From the NCBI RefSeq assembly GCF_013009555.1, contig NZ_CP046176.1, forward strand, positions 713,501 to 777,500: 64,000 nt of DNA. Direction: 5' to 3'. The translations under genes and the position numbers were made by a program. Numbering within the stretch: position 1 is the stretch's first letter; each line of letters begins with the position of its first letter. Of this stretch, positions 18,360-27,022 are shown in pieces. This DNA comes from Phocaeicola dorei (GTDB taxonomy: Bacteria; Bacteroidota; Bacteroidia; Bacteroidales; Bacteroidaceae). Below the pieces are notes generated by a model. That model made no database searches. It saw nothing but the letters and a program-made list of their open reading frames with translations, and was not told where the DNA came from.

Positions 18360-19655
18360 TTATAGGAACGGACTGAACAGATTGGCGAACCAACCGACGA
18401 AGCGTTTCCATCCGGAGCGTTTTTTATATTCTTCCTTAGTGAGCAGAGTGCTGTCCAGCTTGTCATGGTCAAACATGGTACTCAGTTCATGTGTGGTTTC
18501 TTTGTCAAAAATAAAAGCGTTGACTTCATAGTCATAGCGTAGGCTCCGGCTGTTCAGATTCGTACTTCCCACAGTGCAGAACAGGCTGTCCACCATCATG
18601 ATCTTAGAGTGATGGAACCCGCCATTATACACATAAATCTTTGCCCCTTTCTTACGCAGCTTGTTTGCTGTATAGAATGCGGCGTCGGGGGTAAAAGGAA
18701 TATCCGATTTGCCCGGTATCATGATTTCTACTTCAACACCTCGCTTCAGAGCCCGTTTTATGGCTTTTTTAATGCTTGGAATGGGAGTGAAATAAGGGTT
18801 CACTATTTGTATTTTATCCTGTGCGGCATCAATGGACTTGATATAAGTCTGCCTCATCAGTTTGGGCTCTTTTTTCGGAATACGGTCTACAATAGCTACA
18901 TTCTTATTTCCCTTGAAAGTAGAATCGTTTCGTAGGGGATAGTATTGGCTTCCGCTTATGTGTTGTTTAGTGCTTTTGTTCCACATAGTCAGGAAGATGT
19001 TCTGCAATTCGTTTACGGCATTTCCCTCTATACGGATATGCATGTCACGCCAGTCGCCTATTTCCGGCAGACCCTTTATGTAGTAATTGGCTATGTTCAT
19101 TCCACCAGTATATCCTATTTTTCCGTCTATGACTACAATCTTGCGATGGTCTCTGTGCAGGGCATGATTGATATAGGGAAATTTGAAAGGGTCGAATTTG
19201 ACAATTTCTATACCTTTGTCACGGATTGCTTTTATGTGTTTCTTTTTTAATGGCTTGTTGTTTGACAAGTTGCCGAAGGCATCAAATAAAGCTCTAACTT
19301 CCACCCCTTCTTTTACTTTCTCCCCCAATAAATCAAATAGTGCGTTCGCTATGGAATCGTTACGAAAATTGAAGTATTCTAAGTGGATATGATGTTTGGC
19401 ATGCCGTATTTCTTCAAAGAGATCGATGAATTTGGCCCGACCGCTTTTTAATAATTTCAGTTTGCTGTTTTGGGTGATAGGAATGCCGGCGTCCTTTAAG
19501 AAGTTGATAACGGCAGAGTCGCTTGTATAGGCTGGTACAGTATCTGTTACCGCTATATGGATGTTGGTCACTTCTTGTGACTGCGCTGTTTTTACAGTGA
19601 AGGGTAAGATGAATAAAAGTATTAAATAAATATGTTTTTTTATATCAAACTTCAT
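18360..19655 (-). CDS. phospholipase D-like / cardiolipin synthase family protein
   Basis: About 431 residues. The ATG at 19655 (MKFDIKKHIYL) begins a signal peptide or anchor helix ending near TAQSQ; the longer in-frame extension would cross the promoter. Two HKD catalytic motifs are present, HRDHRKIVVIDGK and HHSKIMMVD followed by GSTNLNSRS, as in bacterial cardiolipin synthases. These condense two phosphatidylglycerols, or transfer phosphatidyl groups, at the inner membrane. A cleavable-looking signal with only one hydrophobic segment suggests a periplasmic enzyme rather than the two-helix ClsA type. It is a single-gene unit. Confidence 0.85.
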   Translation of the reverse strand: MKFDIKKHIYLILLFILPFTVKTAQSQEVTNIHIAVTDTVPAYTSDSAVINFLKDAGIPITQNSKLKLLKSGRAKFIDLFEEIRHAKHHIHLEYFNFRNDSIANALFDLLGEKVKEGVEVRALFDAFGNLSNNKPLKKKHIKAIRDKGIEIVKFDPFKFPYINHALHRDHRKIVVIDGKIGYTGGMNIANYYIKGLPEIGDWRDMHIRIEGNAVNELQNIFLTMWNKSTKQHISGSQYYPLRNDSTFKGNKNVAIVDRIPKKEPKLMRQTYIKSIDAAQDKIQIVNPYFTPIPSIKKAIKRALKRGVEVEIMIPGKSDIPFTPDAAFYTANKLRKKGAKIYVYNGGFHHSKIMMVDSLFCTVGSTNLNSRSLRYDYEVNAFIFDKETTHELSTMFDHDKLDSTLLTKEEYKKRSGWKRFVGWFANLFSPFL

Positions 19656-19675
19656 TGTTTTTTTTATTAAAGCTG

Positions 19676-19683
19676 CAAAGGTA
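19676..19683 (-). promoter_or_regulatory. -7 promoter element for the phospholipase D gene
   Basis: TACCTTTG on the minus strand, 20 bases before the chosen ATG at 19655. It supports that start, because the longer frame would begin upstream of the transcript. Confidence 0.6.
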
Positions 19684-20037
19684 TTTATTATTCTAGGAAT
19701 GAACAAGCCATCGGTATTATTTATGTTTAAAAGGGAGAAATAGAACAGTGTGGTCATTCTGTTTAAACAGTTGATAAATTGGGCGGTAGAAATTTAATGA
19801 AGACTGCTTTTTATTATTCTATTCATATCTTTCTTCAGGTTCGGTATAAACATCTGTAGTGTGTGTGAAAGAAGTTTGTCAGTCCGGCCTTTCTGCTGTT
19901 ATGACATTCAAGAGGAGGAGATACTGAAAAAAATAATAACCTGTCAGCGGGATTAAAAGAATGCATATCGCATCTCCAGCCCTGTTGCATAAGCCTTTTC
20001 TGTCTTCTGATTAAACCTTTTTATACGGATGTATTCT

Positions 20038-20122
20038 ATCTCCATAGCCTTTGGAATTATCTCCATAAGCTTTGGAGTTATCTCCCAAGGCTATGGAGTT
20101 TACTCCAAAGGCTTGCGGAGAT
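20038..20122. repeat. four tandem ~21-bp imperfectly palindromic repeats
   Basis: Units begin at 20038, 20059, 20080 and 20102, each 21-22 bases. The pattern is ATCTCC, then an AAGGCT/AGCCTT-like core, then TTGGA or ATGGA plus GTT. Successive units can pair with each other as well as within themselves (for example CTCCATAGCC with GGCTATGGAG), giving alternative hairpins. Function unknown. Confidence 0.7.
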
Positions 20123-20307
20123 AAAACACACGGGAAGAAAACCCTTAATCATAAGGTAGGAAAGGTCTGAGGATACATATAAAATCTTTTAGTGGCGAAT
20201 CTGATGTATGTGCAGGCCATACATACATTATGTTCATTCTTATGTGTATGTATATGAACTTCCATACGTCCAGAATGAAATTCCACATCAGAAACGGGGG
20301 TGTTTTT

Positions 20308-20370
20308 TATCTTTGCCGACGCATCGTAAGCCGTCATTCCGTGGAGGTACAAATCCTTTATGGTGCTTTT
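20308..20370 (+). ncRNA. possible small structured RNA with its own promoter element
   Basis: A TATCTTTG element (20308-20315) is followed five bases later by a sequence that folds as two stacked stems: 20321-20327 with 20360-20366 (seven pairs, two G-U), and inside it GGAGG (20343-20347) with CCTTT (20355-20359) closing a 7-base loop TACAAAT. The outer stem runs into TTTTT. This resembles a tRNA acceptor plus T-arm lacking the D and anticodon arms. It could be a short RNA with its own terminator, a tRNA remnant, or chance; there is no homology evidence here. Confidence 0.25.
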
Positions 20371-20484
20371 TACGAGGAAAAAGTTTTGGAATGCTCTACT
20401 TTGTATCAAGCTGGAATAGTTTATAAAAAAGAGAATATATAACTGATAACCAATATGCTATGAGAAAATTATCTTGAAAATGTA

Positions 20485-20589
20485 GTGAGGGCATGAGAGC
20501 ATGAATGAGAGTAAGTATTTTTACATTGATGTATAAGTGGTTTATAATTAGCTTGTTATGTTTGTTGTGAGGGCATGAGGGCATAAATG
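20485..20589 (+). repeat. pair of 23-base direct repeats
   Basis: GTGAGGGCATGAG-r-GCAT-r-AATG occurs at 20485-20507 and 20567-20589, differing at two bases, 82 bases apart. The words GGCATGAG and GCATGAATG recur inside each copy. Function unknown. Confidence 0.55.
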
Positions 20590-20690
20590 TTTCAAACTTT
20601 CTAGTGAGAAAGACTGGTGCGTCAAGAATATTTTGGGAAACTGACCCGGAAAATCCATTCTTGGTTTAACCAGTTTAATTCTGATATAAA

Positions 20691-20722
20691 AAAAGAGAGT
20701 TATTTTGATGTAACTCTCTTTT
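20691..20722 (-). terminator. terminator of tRNA-Lys
   Basis: Perfect 12-bp stem, 20691-20702 with 20711-20722, loop of 8, followed on the minus strand by a run of T. It begins six bases after the tRNA 3' end. Confidence 0.8.
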
Positions 20723-20727
20723 TTTCT

Positions 20728-20803
20728 TGGTGATCCGCTTGGGGCTCGAACCCAAGACCCCAACATTAAAAGTGTTGTGCTCTACCTGCTGAGCTAGCGA
20801 ATC
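20728..20803 (-). tRNA. tRNA-Lys (anticodon UUU)
   Basis: A 76-base gene including an encoded CCA end. The acceptor stem GATTCGC pairs with GCGGATC (one G-U). The D arm is GCTC...GAGC, the anticodon stem CAACA/TGTTG encloses loop CTTTTAA (anticodon TTT), and the T arm TTGGG/CCCAA encloses TTCGAGC. It has its own promoter and terminator. Confidence 0.96.
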
Positions 20804-20840
20804 AATCCTTTGTTATTGCTATTCTTCCGAATTGCGAGTG

Positions 20841-20848
20841 CAAAGGTA
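20841..20848 (-). promoter_or_regulatory. -7 promoter element for tRNA-Lys
   Basis: TACCTTTG on the minus strand, 37 bases before the mature tRNA 5' end. It makes the tRNA transcriptionally independent of the upstream tdk unit. Confidence 0.6.
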
Positions 20849-20894
20849 GACTTTTTAAATGAAACATGCAAATATATTACCTGTTTTTTTTGAA

Positions 20895-22031
20895 TTATTT
20901 CTCTTTGGTATTGCTTATTTGTTGATTGTCAGTCGTTTTTGTACTTTCGGAAAATTCTTTTTCTTTTATTCGTATATACCTTTGATAATAAGAGAGCATT
21001 AAACTGGTACAAGGTAGAGCAATAATCATTCCTACAATTCCCATTAACGCTCCCCAAACAGAGAGAGATAATAGGATGATGGCAGGATTCAGACCTGTAA
21101 TTTTTCCCATAACCTTTGGTACAATTAGGCCATCTTGTATGATTTGCACGATACAGAATACCAAAAAAGCGCAAAATAATATCCACCAGAAATTCTCTCC
21201 TGTATCCGCTGCTTTCAGTAGTGCCAATAAGACGGTGGGGATGAAAGCGATGAGCTGAAGATAAGGTACCATATTGAGAAGTCCGATAAATAAACCGAAA
21301 CCGATAGCTAATGGGAAGTCAATAATAAGGAAACCTATACTGAATAGAATTCCTACACAAAAGGCAACAAATGCCTGGCCGCGAAAATATTTGTTCATTC
21401 CATCTTGCACATCAGTAACAATGCGTATTGTCATTTCACGGTGTTTGATAGGAACCAGTTTAATCCATCCTCGCGCAATGGCTTCATAATCCAATAAAAT
21501 AAAGAAGGTATAAAGCAGGATAATGAATGAGGTAAATACGCTGACCACAATATTGACGGATTGGGTCAACAAGGTCCATACTTGTGGAAGCACATTACGC
21601 ATAGTATTTGCGAAGTTGTTTTCGTTCAGTGCTTCATGTATTTTCAGCATATCTATATGTTCTTTTATGAAATTGGCCACAGTGCCGGGAATAGCTGCTT
21701 GCTTGGAACCTTCGATAAAATATTCGGTAAGCAGTTCTTTCAGCTTGCCGAATTCTTCAATGATAGGTGGAACAAGTCCGATAAATGCTAGTGTGATAAT
21801 GGATAATAATACTAATAAAACAACAAATATGGAGATAACCCGATTCTTCAGACGCAGTTTATGCTGGAAGAAAATAACCATCGGGTAGATAAGATAAGCA
21901 ATAAGCCATGCCACGAAAAAGGGGAGTAGCACTCCGCTAAGCTGATTTACTAAGTATAGAATGCCGATAATGACAACCGCTGTCAATATTCCACGGATAA
22001 AACTGTCGAATGTTATTTTTTTCTGCAGCAT
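20895..22031 (-). CDS. AI-2E family transporter (PerM/YhhT type)
   Basis: Inner-membrane protein of 378 residues with about eight hydrophobic segments, including a paired start (TAVVIIGILYLVNQLSGVLLPFFVAWLIAYL, residues about 16-47) and the family's late glycine/proline-rich region around GKITGLNPAIILLSLSVWGALMGIVGMIIALP. The family is named for TqsA, implicated in AI-2 export, but other members move ions; the substrate here is unknown. It starts ten bases after tdk ends, so the two form a unit. The C-terminal tail is short and charged. Confidence 0.85.
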   Translation of the reverse strand: MLQKKITFDSFIRGILTAVVIIGILYLVNQLSGVLLPFFVAWLIAYLIYPMVIFFQHKLRLKNRVISIFVVLLVLLSIITLAFIGLVPPIIEEFGKLKELLTEYFIEGSKQAAIPGTVANFIKEHIDMLKIHEALNENNFANTMRNVLPQVWTLLTQSVNIVVSVFTSFIILLYTFFILLDYEAIARGWIKLVPIKHREMTIRIVTDVQDGMNKYFRGQAFVAFCVGILFSIGFLIIDFPLAIGFGLFIGLLNMVPYLQLIAFIPTVLLALLKAADTGENFWWILFCAFLVFCIVQIIQDGLIVPKVMGKITGLNPAIILLSLSVWGALMGIVGMIIALPCTSLMLSYYQRYIRIKEKEFSESTKTTDNQQISNTKEK

Positions 22032-22041
22032 AAAGCATATG

Positions 22042-22641
22042 TTATTTATTTTCAGTTTCTTCTTTCAAGGACTCCATATAGCAGGCTCGGCAAAGCGGTT
22101 CATAATCAGCCTTTTCTCCCAATAAAACCCGCTTGTCACTTTTGGTGATTCGATGAGTGGCATAGGCTAGATTTCCACATTTCACGCAAATGGCGTGAAC
22201 TTTGGTTACTTCATCAGCGATAGCCAGCAGGGCAGGAATAGGACCAAAAGGAATTCTTTTAAAATCCATGTCCAATCCTGCTACAATGACTCGTATGCCA
22301 TTGTCGGCCAACTGGTTGCAAACATCAATCAGGCCTTCATCAAAAAATTGAGCTTCGTCTATTCCCACTACGTCTTTGTCTGATGAGAAAAGTAGGATAC
22401 TGGCAGAAGAATCGATGGGGGTGGATGCAATGGAATTACTGTCATGTGATACGACTTCTTCTTCTGAATAGCGTGTGTCCATGGCCGGTTTGAATATTTC
22501 AACCCGTTGACGGGCAAATTTCGCTCTTTTTAAACGGCGGATTAGTTCCTCGGTTTTACCTGAGAACATAGAACCGCATATTACTTCTATTCTTCCTCTT
22601 CTACGCGTTTCCTGAATGTGGTCTTCTGAAAAAACTACCAT
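22042..22641 (-). CDS. tdk: thymidine kinase
   Basis: Salvage enzyme phosphorylating thymidine, 199 residues. The ATG at 22641 ([11 protein letters not shown]) is chosen because the longer frame includes the promoter. The P-loop [11 protein letters not shown] lies at about residue 21, DEAQFFDE in the middle is the Walker B/lasso region, and the C-terminal zinc site is formed by CVKCG and CRACY. All key residues of the type II bacterial family are present. It is divergent from rsmI and followed by the AI-2E transporter gene. Confidence 0.96.
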   Translation of the reverse strand: MVVFSEDHIQETRRRGRIEVICGSMFSGKTEELIRRLKRAKFARQRVEIFKPAMDTRYSEEEVVSHDSNSIASTPIDSSASILLFSSDKDVVGIDEAQFFDEGLIDVCNQLADNGIRVIVAGLDMDFKRIPFGPIPALLAIADEVTKVHAICVKCGNLAYATHRITKSDKRVLLGEKADYEPLCRACYMESLKEETENK

Positions 22642-22676
22642 AATTTTGATGTAACAATATAGATTAATTTTAGGTA

Positions 22677-22684
22677 CAAATGTA
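22677..22684 (-). promoter_or_regulatory. -7 promoter element for tdk
   Basis: TACATTTG on the minus strand, 36 bases before the tdk ATG; the mirror element for rsmI lies at 22811. Confidence 0.6.
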
Positions 22685-22810
22685 CGATTTGTACCTCGAA
22701 AAAGGACTATTTTCACTCGGAAATTTATTAATAAAAGATATAATGTTAAACTAAAGTGCAACATCTGTTAAATAATGGAGGCAATTAACTTTATTCATTT
22801 AATTTCTTTC

Positions 22811-22818
22811 TACATTTG
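22811..22818 (+). promoter_or_regulatory. -7 promoter element for rsmI
   Basis: TACATTTG, identical to the tdk element, 29 bases before the chosen rsmI ATG at 22847. It supports that start over the in-frame ATG at 22775. Confidence 0.6.
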
Positions 22819-22846
22819 TTCCATTATAACAGAATGCAATTGTTTT

Positions 22847-23521
22847 ATGGGAAAACTGTATGTCGTACCTACTCCTGTAGGAAATTTAGAGGATATGACT
22901 TTCCGTGCCATCCGTGTGTTGAAAGAGGCTGATTTGATATTGGCGGAAGACACGCGTACTTCGGGCATTCTTTTGAAACATTTTGAAATTAAGAACGCCA
23001 TGCAGTCTCATCATAAGTTTAATGAGCATAAAACAGTGGAAGGTATTGTGAATCGTATCAAAGCAGGCGAAACTGTTGCTTTAATATCTGATGCTGGAAC
23101 TCCTGGTATTTCTGATCCCGGATTTTTGATAGTGCGTGAGTGTGTGAAGAATGACATCGAAGTGCAATGTTTGCCTGGAGCTACTGCTTTTGTACCTGCG
23201 CTGGTGGCGTCGGGATTGCCTGATGAACGTTTCTGTTTTGAAGGATTCTTGCCACAAAAAAAAGGAAGAGTGACCCGTTTGACTTCTTTACAAGAAGAAA
23301 AACGGACGATGATATTTTATGAATCACCTTACCGTTTGGTGAAAACCTTAACTCAATTTGCCGAGTTTTTCGGTGCCGAAAGGCCTGTTTCCGTATGTCG
23401 TGAGATTTCAAAAATTCACGAAGAAAGTGTTCGGGGCACATTAACTGAAGTTATAGCGCATTTCACTCAAAACGAGCCGCGAGGTGAAATTGTAATTGTA
23501 CTCAGTGGGAAAGAGGACTAA
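22847..23521 (+). CDS. rsmI: 16S rRNA (cytidine(1402)-2'-O)-methyltransferase
   Basis: SAM-dependent tetrapyrrole-methylase-fold enzyme that 2'-O-methylates C1402 in the ribosomal decoding site. It has 224 residues from MGKLYVVPTPVGNLED. Family blocks seen are ILAEDTRTSG, ALISDAGTPGISDPG, CLPGATAFVPALVASG and the FYESPYR segment. It is slightly shorter than the E. coli protein because it lacks the C-terminal extension, as is common in Bacteroidetes. Confidence 0.95.
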   Translation: MGKLYVVPTPVGNLEDMTFRAIRVLKEADLILAEDTRTSGILLKHFEIKNAMQSHHKFNEHKTVEGIVNRIKAGETVALISDAGTPGISDPGFLIVRECVKNDIEVQCLPGATAFVPALVASGLPDERFCFEGFLPQKKGRVTRLTSLQEEKRTMIFYESPYRLVKTLTQFAEFFGAERPVSVCREISKIHEESVRGTLTEVIAHFTQNEPRGEIVIVLSGKED

Positions 23522-23549
23522 AAATGAATAAACTTAAAATGTAAAGCAA

Positions 23550-24398
23550 ATGAAAAAACTAGTATTTTTATCGTTGTTATCTGTAGCTTTATTGACTTCA
23601 TGTGGTAATGGAGCTCAGAAAGATGCCTTGAAGGCTCAAAATGATTCTTTGATGGTGGAACTGTCAAACAGAAATGCTGAATTGGACGATATCATGGGTG
23701 CTTTCAATGAAGTACAGGAAGGTTTTCGTCAGATAAATGAGGCTGAAAATCGTGTAGACTTACAGAGTGGTTCTATTCGTGAGAATAGTGCTGATAAGAT
23801 AAAAGAAGATATTCGCTTCATCAGTGAAAAATTGCAGTCAAACCGTGAGCAGATTGCGAAACTGGAGAAGCAATTGAAGAATAGTCAGTATAATTCCGCT
23901 CAGTTGAAGAAAGCTGTAGCCAACCTGACGAAGGAGTTGGAAGCTAAACAGCAGCAGATTGAGACTCTGCAGGCTGAATTAGCTTCAAAAAATATTCGTA
24001 TCGCTGAGCTGGATGATGCTGTAGCTGGTTTAAGCCAGAATGTAAGTGAACTGACCGCTGAAAATGAAGCGAAGGCTGCAACTGTAGCCAGCCAGGATAA
24101 AGCTTTGAATGCTGCCTGGTTTGTTTTTGGAACAAAATCTGAATTGAAAGACCAGAAAATTCTTGAAAAAGGTGATGTCCTGAAAAGTGCGGACTTTAAT
24201 AAGGATTATTTTACTCAGATTGATATTCGTACTGATAAGGAAATCAAGTTGTATTCTAAACGTGCTGAATTGCTGACTACACATCCGGTAGGTTCATATG
24301 AACTAGTGAAAGATGCAAAAGGGCAACTGGCCTTGAAAATTACAAATCCTACTGAATTTTGGAGCGTATCACGTTATCTTGTTATTCAGGTGAAATAA
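23550..24398 (+). CDS. coiled-coil lipoprotein of unknown function
   Basis: 282 residues starting with a lipoprotein signal (lipobox LLTSC, Cys about 18). Residues about 25-180 are long heptad-rich coiled coil (LQSNREQIAKLEKQLKNSQ, LTKELEAKQQQIETLQAEL, then a second helix with SQNVSELTAENEAK). The last ~90 residues are a compact domain (AWFVFGTKSELKDQKILEKGDVLKS ... SYELVKDAKGQLALKITNPTEFWSVSRYLVIQVK). I do not recognise a named function; similar proteins are widespread in Bacteroides as hypothetical proteins. It may bridge the periplasm from the outer membrane. It follows rsmI by 28 bases and ends at a terminator. Confidence 0.75.
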   Translation: MKKLVFLSLLSVALLTSCGNGAQKDALKAQNDSLMVELSNRNAELDDIMGAFNEVQEGFRQINEAENRVDLQSGSIRENSADKIKEDIRFISEKLQSNREQIAKLEKQLKNSQYNSAQLKKAVANLTKELEAKQQQIETLQAELASKNIRIAELDDAVAGLSQNVSELTAENEAKAATVASQDKALNAAWFVFGTKSELKDQKILEKGDVLKSADFNKDYFTQIDIRTDKEIKLYSKRAELLTTHPVGSYELVKDAKGQLALKITNPTEFWSVSRYLVIQVK

Positions 24399-24422
24399 GA
24401 GAATTTAAATTATTGTTTTGTG

Positions 24423-24457
24423 AAAGGGTTGTGCCGTGAGTGACGCAACCCTTTTTT
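24423..24457 (+). terminator. terminator after the coiled-coil lipoprotein gene
   Basis: Stem AAAGGGTTG (24423-24431) with CAACCCTTT (24446-24454), then a T run. It lies 25 bases after the stop. Confidence 0.8.
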
Positions 24458-24474
24458 AATCTGCTTTATGTTGT

Positions 24475-25164
24475 ATGTATAGAAGTATATTTATTGATTT
24501 GGATGATACAGTATGGGCTTTTACTGAAAACGCTCGTGATACATTCCAAGATATGTATGATAAATATCATTTTGATCGTTATTTTCGTTCTTTTTCTCAT
24601 TTTTATACCTTGTACAGCGGGAAGAATGAGGAGTTGTGGAATGAATATGGTGCTGGTAGGATTACAAAAGATGAGTTGAATGAGCAAAGATTTTCCTATC
24701 CATTGTTGCAGGTAGGAGTTACAGATAAAGCGTTGGTAAAAGCCTATTCGGATAATTTTTTTGATGATATAATTTACAAGAAGAAACTAATGCCTCATGT
24801 AAGAGAAGCTTTGGAATATTTGGCATCCAGTTATAATCTGTATATTTTGTCCAATGGATTCAGGGAATTGCAGGAGCAGAAGATGCGTTCTGCCGGTGTG
24901 GAAGGGTATTTTAAGAAAATTGTTTTGTCAGAGGACATAGGAGTACATAAACCGTTTCCGGAGATTTTTTATTTTGCCATGTCGGCTACACAGTCCGAGC
25001 TACATACTTCTTTAATGATTGGAGATAACTGGAAGAATGATGTTGAAGGTGCGAAAAACGTAGGGATGGGAAATGTTTATTATAATATAAAAGGTGAGAG
25101 GGGCTTGCCTTTTAAACCTGGTTTTGATATGAGGGATTGGCAGGATATCGCTTCTTTCTTATGA
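24475..25164 (+). CDS. YjjG-type HAD nucleotidase (noncanonical pyrimidine nucleotidase)
   Basis: Cytoplasmic HAD-superfamily phosphatase of 229 residues. Motif I is DLDDTVW (nucleophile Asp about 7), motif II LSNGF, motif III the Lys in SEDIGVHKPFPEIF, and motif IV GDNWKNDVEGAKNVGM. The helical cap lies between motifs I and II. The YjjG subfamily dephosphorylates modified pyrimidine nucleotides and house-cleans the pool; the subfamily is inferred from overall resemblance. It starts 17 bases after a terminator, so it probably has its own promoter. Confidence 0.82.
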   Translation: MYRSIFIDLDDTVWAFTENARDTFQDMYDKYHFDRYFRSFSHFYTLYSGKNEELWNEYGAGRITKDELNEQRFSYPLLQVGVTDKALVKAYSDNFFDDIIYKKKLMPHVREALEYLASSYNLYILSNGFRELQEQKMRSAGVEGYFKKIVLSEDIGVHKPFPEIFYFAMSATQSELHTSLMIGDNWKNDVEGAKNVGMGNVYYNIKGERGLPFKPGFDMRDWQDIASFL

Positions 25165-25169
25165 AATTG

Positions 25170-25233
25170 AATGGAAGATGTTGATGGATAATTCTGTTGG
25201 CAATGGAAGATGTTGATGGATAATTCTGTTGGC
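25170..25233 (+). repeat. perfect 32-bp tandem duplication
   Basis: The 32-base unit beginning AATGGAAGATGTTGATGG occurs twice head to tail with no mismatch (25170-25201, 25202-25233), just after the nucleotidase stop codon. It looks like a recent slippage or duplication event in non-coding DNA. Confidence 0.9.
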
Positions 25234-25276
25234 ACAAACAATGTATTTGTATAAGGAGTGTCAGGTATTTGTTTCA

Positions 25277-25308
25277 AAGGGATGCTCCTGTGTATTGGAA
25301 CATCCCTT
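25277..25308. terminator. terminator-like hairpin downstream of the nucleotidase
   Basis: AAGGGATG (25277-25284) pairs with CATCCCTT (25301-25308), with inner CTCC/GGAA partly pairing. It sits between the convergent nucleotidase and SusD genes and is followed by an AT-rich tract. Confidence 0.55.
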
Positions 25309-25378
25309 GATAAGCATTTTTTTCTTTCAACTCCTTCCTTTAAAGATTATTTGAGAATTAGCGGAGTTGAATTTTTAT

Positions 25379-26920
25379 TTAGTAACCTGGATTTTGTTGA
25401 GCTTTTAAAATAGGGTTAGCATTGGTTTCACTGACAGGTATTGGTAAAATCGCTCTAAAATAAGAACGGTCGAATACTTGTGATTCTTTATTTATAGAAT
25501 AATGCCAACCTTTCTCATCTTCATTGGTATAACGTGTTATTGTTTCATTATTACGCATGGCGTCAAAGAAACGTTGTCCTTCACCTACTAATTCTTTACG
25601 ACGTTCCAATAAGACTCTTTCTAGAGTAGCGGTAGACTCTGTAACTAATTGTTTTGTATCATCTGTACGGTTTTTAATAATTTCATTCAGATATTTAACT
25701 GTAGAAGCTTTGTCATTCAACTTAGCTGCAGCTTCTGCTGCATTTAAATACACTTCTGACAAACGAAGAATAGGTAAATTGTTTAATCGCATATCCCCTA
25801 AACTTCCCATTGGGAATTTATTGATAAAGATACGATTGTCTCCATAGGTCTTATACATATCGGTCGGTTTTCCACTGTCATCTGTTTTCAATTGTACCGG
25901 CAGAATCACATCCAAGCGAACATCACTTGGATCTTGAGCTAACATATCAACAAATGATTTTGTGCAAATAGCATCGGCATATCCATCTTCATGATATAAA
26001 TATGCAATACCTTCACGGTCTGCCCAGTCATCAGAGCCGCTATTGACAAGTTCAAAAATCATTTCATTGATATGATTGGCGTTGTTTTTATCCCAAGCGT
26101 TTGCATATTGAGCCTTTGTCCATAGGCTATAAGGAGAATTTTCGATAATGTTTTTTGCTATATCTAAAGCCTCCTGGTTTTTACCCATGTATATATACAC
26201 GCGTGTAAGTAGAGCTTTGGCAGCCCATTCGTCAATAAATCCTTGATTGTCTCCAGCTGATTTAGAAACATTTAAGGCTTTGGAGTCAATGGCTTCGGTT
26301 AAATCTTTTACAATTTGGGCATATACTTCGGCCACTGTATTACGTCCGGGAATAGCACTGGCATTCAAAGGATCTATCGGGGTGGTCACAATGGGTACTC
26401 CCATTGAAGCTCCATAATCAAAAGAATAAGGCATACCATATACTTTTACCAAATCAAAATGTACCAAGGCGCGAACAGATTTTGCCTGTGCATAGATGTT
26501 GTTCACATTTGCCTGATTCTTTTCGGCATCTGTTATTTTGTTATTTTCTACGGCTTCTATCAAACGGTTGGCACGGCGTAATACATTGTATTGTACATTC
26601 CACATGTTGGGAGCATCGTCAATGGTGTATTTCATTTCGTAACAACTGGAAGAGCGCATTCCTTGTGTACGTGCCTGCATGTCATCTCCCCGGACGTCAC
26701 CATAGTAAAACATACGTGCGGCATAATACTGTGTATAGGTAGAGTTTCCCTGCAGACCATCATACATACCATACAAAGCGGTTTTTGCATCATTGTAATT
26801 TGTGATGGCAGAATTACTGGGAATACTATCTGATGGTGTCAGATCTAGCCAATCGTTTACACACGAAGTCAATGCAATGGTTGCCATCGTGAAAACTAGA
26901 GATTTATATATTTTTTTCAT
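25379..26920 (-). CDS. SusD/RagB family nutrient-binding lipoprotein (cassette A)
   Basis: Surface lipoprotein of 513 residues that caps a SusC channel and captures glycan or peptide ligands. The lipoprotein signal has lipobox ALTSC near residue 20. The N-terminal TPR-like helices (GMYDGLQG, YNVLRRANRLIEAVENN, AKSVRALVHFDLVKVYG) and C-terminal SusD segment (LPILRLSEVYLNAAEAAAKL, ERVLLERRKELVGEGQRFFDAMR) are typical. It lies 102 bases downstream of the 5'-truncated susC at 27023-29857, so it is presumably silent unless that gene receives the expression head. The ligand cannot be read from sequence. Confidence 0.93.
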   Translation of the reverse strand: MKKIYKSLVFTMATIALTSCVNDWLDLTPSDSIPSNSAITNYNDAKTALYGMYDGLQGNSTYTQYYAARMFYYGDVRGDDMQARTQGMRSSSCYEMKYTIDDAPNMWNVQYNVLRRANRLIEAVENNKITDAEKNQANVNNIYAQAKSVRALVHFDLVKVYGMPYSFDYGASMGVPIVTTPIDPLNASAIPGRNTVAEVYAQIVKDLTEAIDSKALNVSKSAGDNQGFIDEWAAKALLTRVYIYMGKNQEALDIAKNIIENSPYSLWTKAQYANAWDKNNANHINEMIFELVNSGSDDWADREGIAYLYHEDGYADAICTKSFVDMLAQDPSDVRLDVILPVQLKTDDSGKPTDMYKTYGDNRIFINKFPMGSLGDMRLNNLPILRLSEVYLNAAEAAAKLNDKASTVKYLNEIIKNRTDDTKQLVTESTATLERVLLERRKELVGEGQRFFDAMRNNETITRYTNEDEKGWHYSINKESQVFDRSYFRAILPIPVSETNANPILKAQQNPGY

Positions 26921-27022
26921 TTTGTTCTCTTTATTTTTTAGATTATATGTTGAATAAGATTTCTGGATAATGGAATTTTAATATCCTGTTTCTTATTCTG
27001 TATAAACTTTATAATTAATAAA

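Larger units (their letters stand above)
19684..20690. other. gene-free kilobase with short repeats
   Basis: No convincing protein gene on either strand; the short open frames at about 20150-20440 overlap each other and match nothing I recognise. It holds a four-unit repeat (20038-20122), a promoter-like element followed by a foldable sequence (20308-20370), and two copies of a 23-base word (20485 and 20567). The rest is ordinary AT-rich DNA. Confidence 0.5.

Noticed and set aside
20038..20122. Short repeat array as a CRISPR
   Set aside because: Units are adjacent with no spacers, only four copies, and no cas genes occur in the window.
20149..20442. Overlapping small open frames on both strands near 20.2-20.4 kb
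   Set aside because: They overlap each other on opposite strands, have no recognisable domains and cover the predicted structured element.
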